Below are positions 42,996 to 45,970 of a stretch of DNA of 45,970 bases, one piece after another (the first letter of the stretch is position 1; every line of letters begins with the position of its first letter). Position numbers and translations under genes: made by a program. The notes below the pieces were generated by a model that had not been told where the DNA came from, searched no databases, and saw nothing but the letters and a program-made list of their open reading frames with translations. The stretch spans positions 1 to 45,970 of the forward strand of contig JADNRX010000409.1 in assembly GCA_015501595.1 (NCBI GenBank), in the 5' to 3' direction. Origin of the DNA: Hymenopellis radicata. Taxonomy: Eukaryota > Basidiomycota > Agaricomycetes > Agaricales > Physalacriaceae.

Positions 42996-43810
42996 TGTCG
43001 TATGAGCGATACAACGCCACTTGGTACGTGGAACATGAATGCATGACGTCCAATACGGCGGCATTTGAGGACAGAGATCCTGGCCTACGATATGATCAGT
43101 ATCTCTACGCACGAGCACATTTAAAGAGATTATGTCAAAACGTTGTACAATTTCTCCTGGAAATCTAACAGAGCTTGTCCGAGGCAGTCGTGATGGTATT
43201 TGTGATAGGTCATTCTGGAATCTGTCCGCACAGGCAAGATTTCGTTGGAGGTGCTGCCCATCATGGACGGCTACGCTAGCATCTTACTTCTTCCTTCTGT
43301 TGCAGTCGCCGTCGCCTGCGCAGGTAGACAAATGTAGGCAGAAAATGTGTCGGCACGATGGTTATGAGTCAGGACAGACCAGGCGTGGCAGTGCGTTTAG
43401 ACTTGACGGGCTCCCGGCCCGGTGCAGGCCGCCGTCCCGCACAGCGCCACCATCGCCTACCTGCTTCAGCTTGCTTCTCCCACCACCACCGTGAGCCCAT
43501 TCCTTGACATATTGATCGCCGTAGTCGACATTGACAGCGATCTAGGTACTAGATAGAGTTGTTCCTTCGACGTTACCCGCGAGACTTGGCGCTAAGTATT
43601 GCTTCAATGTAAAGTAATAAACGCTCTTGTACGGTTTGCAGATTCTGTCAGTCATACGCATCGAGGATATTTGAAGGAGACACTCGGGCACAAATGCTTT
43701 ATACATTATATCGGTTGAGATCTAGGTCTGTAAATAACAATGAACGCTACCGAGCACATCACCTCATCCAAAACCATGACCTGCAGCGGCAAACTTGGCT
43801 AATGCCATCC
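42996..43810. other. Intergenic, no gene recognised
   Basis: About 815 bases between two convergent genes. Short Pro/Arg-rich frames only; nothing supported. Confidence 0.4.
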
Positions 43811-45298
43811 TCACGTCCATCTCGCCACACCTCCAGCCGTGTAGACCACCTTGCTGACTTGAAACCCATTGAACTGGCTAGCCGCACAAATCGTGTAGGC
43901 GCCCATGTTATCAAATCCAAGCCAGTCCCCAGTCTGGAGACGCTCAGGCAGCATCGTCGCTGTGCATATCTTATCGATAGAATCGCAGGTCGGACCCCAC
44001 ACGCTGCTAGAGGCGAGCGGCTCAGAAGACGGAACATGGAAAGAGGAATCCAGTGAGAGCACATAAGGATGGGCGACTGCGTGATCAAACATCAGGCAGT
44101 TAAACGACCCATATACACCGTCGTTAATGTAGTCTGGAAGATGGATTTGTTAGTCGAAAAGAAGGTATGGCTATTTGGAAAGGCACGCACACATAACGTC
44201 AGGCTTGTCTTTGCCTTCAATCATCGGGGTGCGCTTGGCAATGACGTTCGTAGCAAGACAAAAGGCATTAGCGACGTAGTACCTGCCTGGCTCGGCGATG
44301 ATCTTGAGGTTGTTCCTATCCGGAAAATACTCATCGATGGCGTCCCTCAAGTATCTGGCCGCCTGTTCAAAGAGCGAGTCCTCGAATCCGCCTCCACAAT
44401 CCAGGAAGTTGAAGTGGTAGCCGGCTTCCTCGGCCATGTCAAAGGCCTGTCGACACCTCATGATGGCATCCGTGTATACCGAGGGATCGTAGCACCCGCT
44501 ACCGACGTGGAAACTTACGCCAATAACCTCGAGACCGAGCTCACGAGCTTTGGCAAGGAGGCTCGGGACGTCGGAGATGGGCGCGCCAAACTTGGCATTG
44601 AACGCGCAGATGCTCTTGCTGTCGTCCGAAAGAATACGGATGACAAGCTTGGCATGAGGGTGGGTACGTGCAATCTTGTATAACTCATCGGCGTTATCAA
44701 AGGTCATTTTGTCGACGCCAGCTTCAGCCGCAGCACGAACGAAGGATGCAGCCTTGCATGGGTTGGCAAAAATGATCTGGGAGGGGCTCACGCCGACAGC
44801 GAGGACTTGCTTGATCTCTGAGTTGGATGCGCAGTCAAATCCAGCGCCAAGGGCAGCCAGGAGACGAAGGACGTAAGGGTCTGGGTTGGCCTTCACAGCT
44901 GGAATGAGAAAAGAAATCGATCGACATGTGCTCAAAAGGTAAGCTCAAACGGAACACGTACCATAGTGAGGATGAATCTCGGGAAGTTGGGCACGCCAAC
45001 GGTGGTGCTGTCTGTACACTTCGGAGAGATCCGCTACAAAAAAGGCCCGCTCTGCATCTGGGATGCCTTGGACGGAGAGCCTAGCAGCTTCGAGGATGCC
45101 ATTACGCAGATGAACATCCGGGTAGCCGTGCAAGAGGGGAGGCAGGAAGGGGAATGGACGCTCGTCGTAATGATCATTTTCTGCAATGAGTTGCAGCGGG
45201 ACAGAGGACAAGAGGATACCATTGACGTTTGCAAGCAACTCGGGGTTGGTACGTGCGAGGTCACAGTAGTTGGCACGGAGAGTTTCCACTTGAGACAT
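43811..45298 (-). CDS. SPE1: Ornithine decarboxylase
   Basis: Exons 45298-44962, 44898-44191 and 44133-43811 give 455 aa. It converts ornithine to putrescine, the first step of polyamine synthesis, as a PLP-dependent cytosolic homodimer. The PLP lysine is Lys115 in HYAVKANPDP. Other family blocks are GAGFDCASNSEI, FANPCKAASFVRAA, MTFDNADEL, SFHVGSGCYD, LDCGGGFED, EPGRYYVANAF, YYINDGVYGSFNC and the active-site WGPTCDSID with Cys398. The second donor was placed to restore VMYYINDGVYG. A long (about 670-base) upstream region remains in the window; no antizyme-related element was looked for beyond inspection. Confidence 0.95.
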
Positions 45299-45970
45299 GG
45301 TTCTTGTTCTGATCGTCGTCGAGGTGGCAATGAGTTTTGCTTTTGGCGCAATGAAGAGCGCAAGGATGGTTGATAGGGTGTCTGACAGCTTGATGAATCA
45401 AAAGGAACTCGCTAGCTACCAAACCTAAACCGCCGCGGTTGATGGAAACCGGGGCGGAAGGTGGTACGGTTTAGTCAATCAAAGGTGGGTTCCTCGCTCC
45501 CTGTGCAGCGAGGAAAGGGCTCGAAGGGCACTGCTTGAGTCTTTGAAAGAGAAGGGGAAGCGAAGTGGCGGAAATCGCGTGAAAAGATGGGTATTCGATG
45601 CGGGTTTGTCTTGCTCGGGTTAGGGAGGTTCACCTAAGGGATGTCGCGTTATTCACTGTGGACGAGCAGGAAAAGTCTAGAGAACTGACCTCTTGCGAAC
45701 ACCCACCTATTCGCCAGGAAAGAAAACAGAATAAGCGACTATTAGCGGATCATGCAAACCTTTGACGTACTCGAGGGTCAACAGACGAAGGTCGCTGTTT
45801 CTTTCCTGGTCGGATATGGTGAAATGTGGTGTGCTCTGTAGTCGTACAAAGGATTGTCGACGACAGAGGAAGCTGATGTTTAAATGGTGGCAGTTTAGAG
45901 ACGAAAGACAAATAAACTTTCGGAAGAGAAAATCAGTCATGACCGCATTGGCACCTCGCCGGCATGCCGA
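45299..45970. other. Upstream region of ornithine decarboxylase
   Basis: Probable promoter and 5' leader. A 77-codon minus-strand frame (45940-45707) precedes the gene on the same strand but has no domain; it could be an upstream ORF only if the leader is long. Confidence 0.4.

Noticed and set aside
42593..43036. 147-codon minus-strand frame (and 8512-8913, a similar one)
   Set aside because: Both are antisense shadows of the paralogous DUF6699-like coding regions and share similarity only for that reason.

Overview
The window looks like nuclear DNA of a mushroom-forming basidiomycete (Agaricomycete type). Genes are dense and broken by many 45-60 nt GT-AG introns. The gene set includes a GH71 alpha-1,3-glucanase, a basidiomycete DUF6699-like pair and a TOK-type K+ channel, and the mobile elements are a Helitron and a hAT. 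Exon models below were built by hand, by matching splice sites and phase to conserved protein blocks. No alignment or database search was run.

Layout. 1-2949: AT-rich 3' part of a Helitron gene with four in-frame stops. 4409-7437 (+): SulP/STAS transporter. 8157-8848 (+): DUF6699-like protein A. 10184-11579 (-): secreted alpha/beta hydrolase. 13202-14006 (+): secreted PEBP. 14984-15312 (+): broken remnant of a short-chain dehydrogenase. 16704-18464 (-): heterotrimeric G-protein alpha subunit. 19304-20904 (-): OLE1-type delta-9 desaturase, divergent from a mitochondrial RNase III-like ribosomal protein (21068-22012, +). 22852-23947 (+): proteasome alpha subunit PRE9, convergent with the retromer subunit VPS29 (24015-24805, -), which carries a 1-nt frame break.

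24950-29206 has no protein gene that I can support. It holds about 20 diverged copies of one short motif, all in one orientation. On the minus strand each copy matches a tRNA A-box (TRGCNNARYGG), and nearly all are followed about 25-40 nt later by a T-run. This is the most unusual part of the window: a candidate cluster of small Pol III-type RNA genes or tRNA-derived SINEs, enlarged by block duplications.

29719-30256 (-) and 30347-30583 (+) are two small, previously unnamed candidate genes in divergent orientation: a 139-aa orphan and a 61-aa putative secreted peptide. 31563-33260 (+) is GH71. 33332-37454 is a complete hAT transposon with 12-bp terminal inverted repeats, a perfect 8-bp target duplication (CCTTAAAT) and a 9-exon transposase gene that splices to an uninterrupted 1019 codons. 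38.2-38.6 kb is a 154-160 bp tandem repeat carrying hairpins. 39217-40989 (-) is a TOK1-like K+ channel. 42284-42995 (+) is DUF6699-like protein B, a paralogue of copy A that also keeps its promoter architecture. 43811-45298 (-) is ornithine decarboxylase.

Most genes are unrelated housekeeping or secreted functions and do not form a pathway. Three conserved genes (SulP, G-alpha, VPS29) each show a local frame problem. These may be real lesions, unusual splicing or assembly indels.
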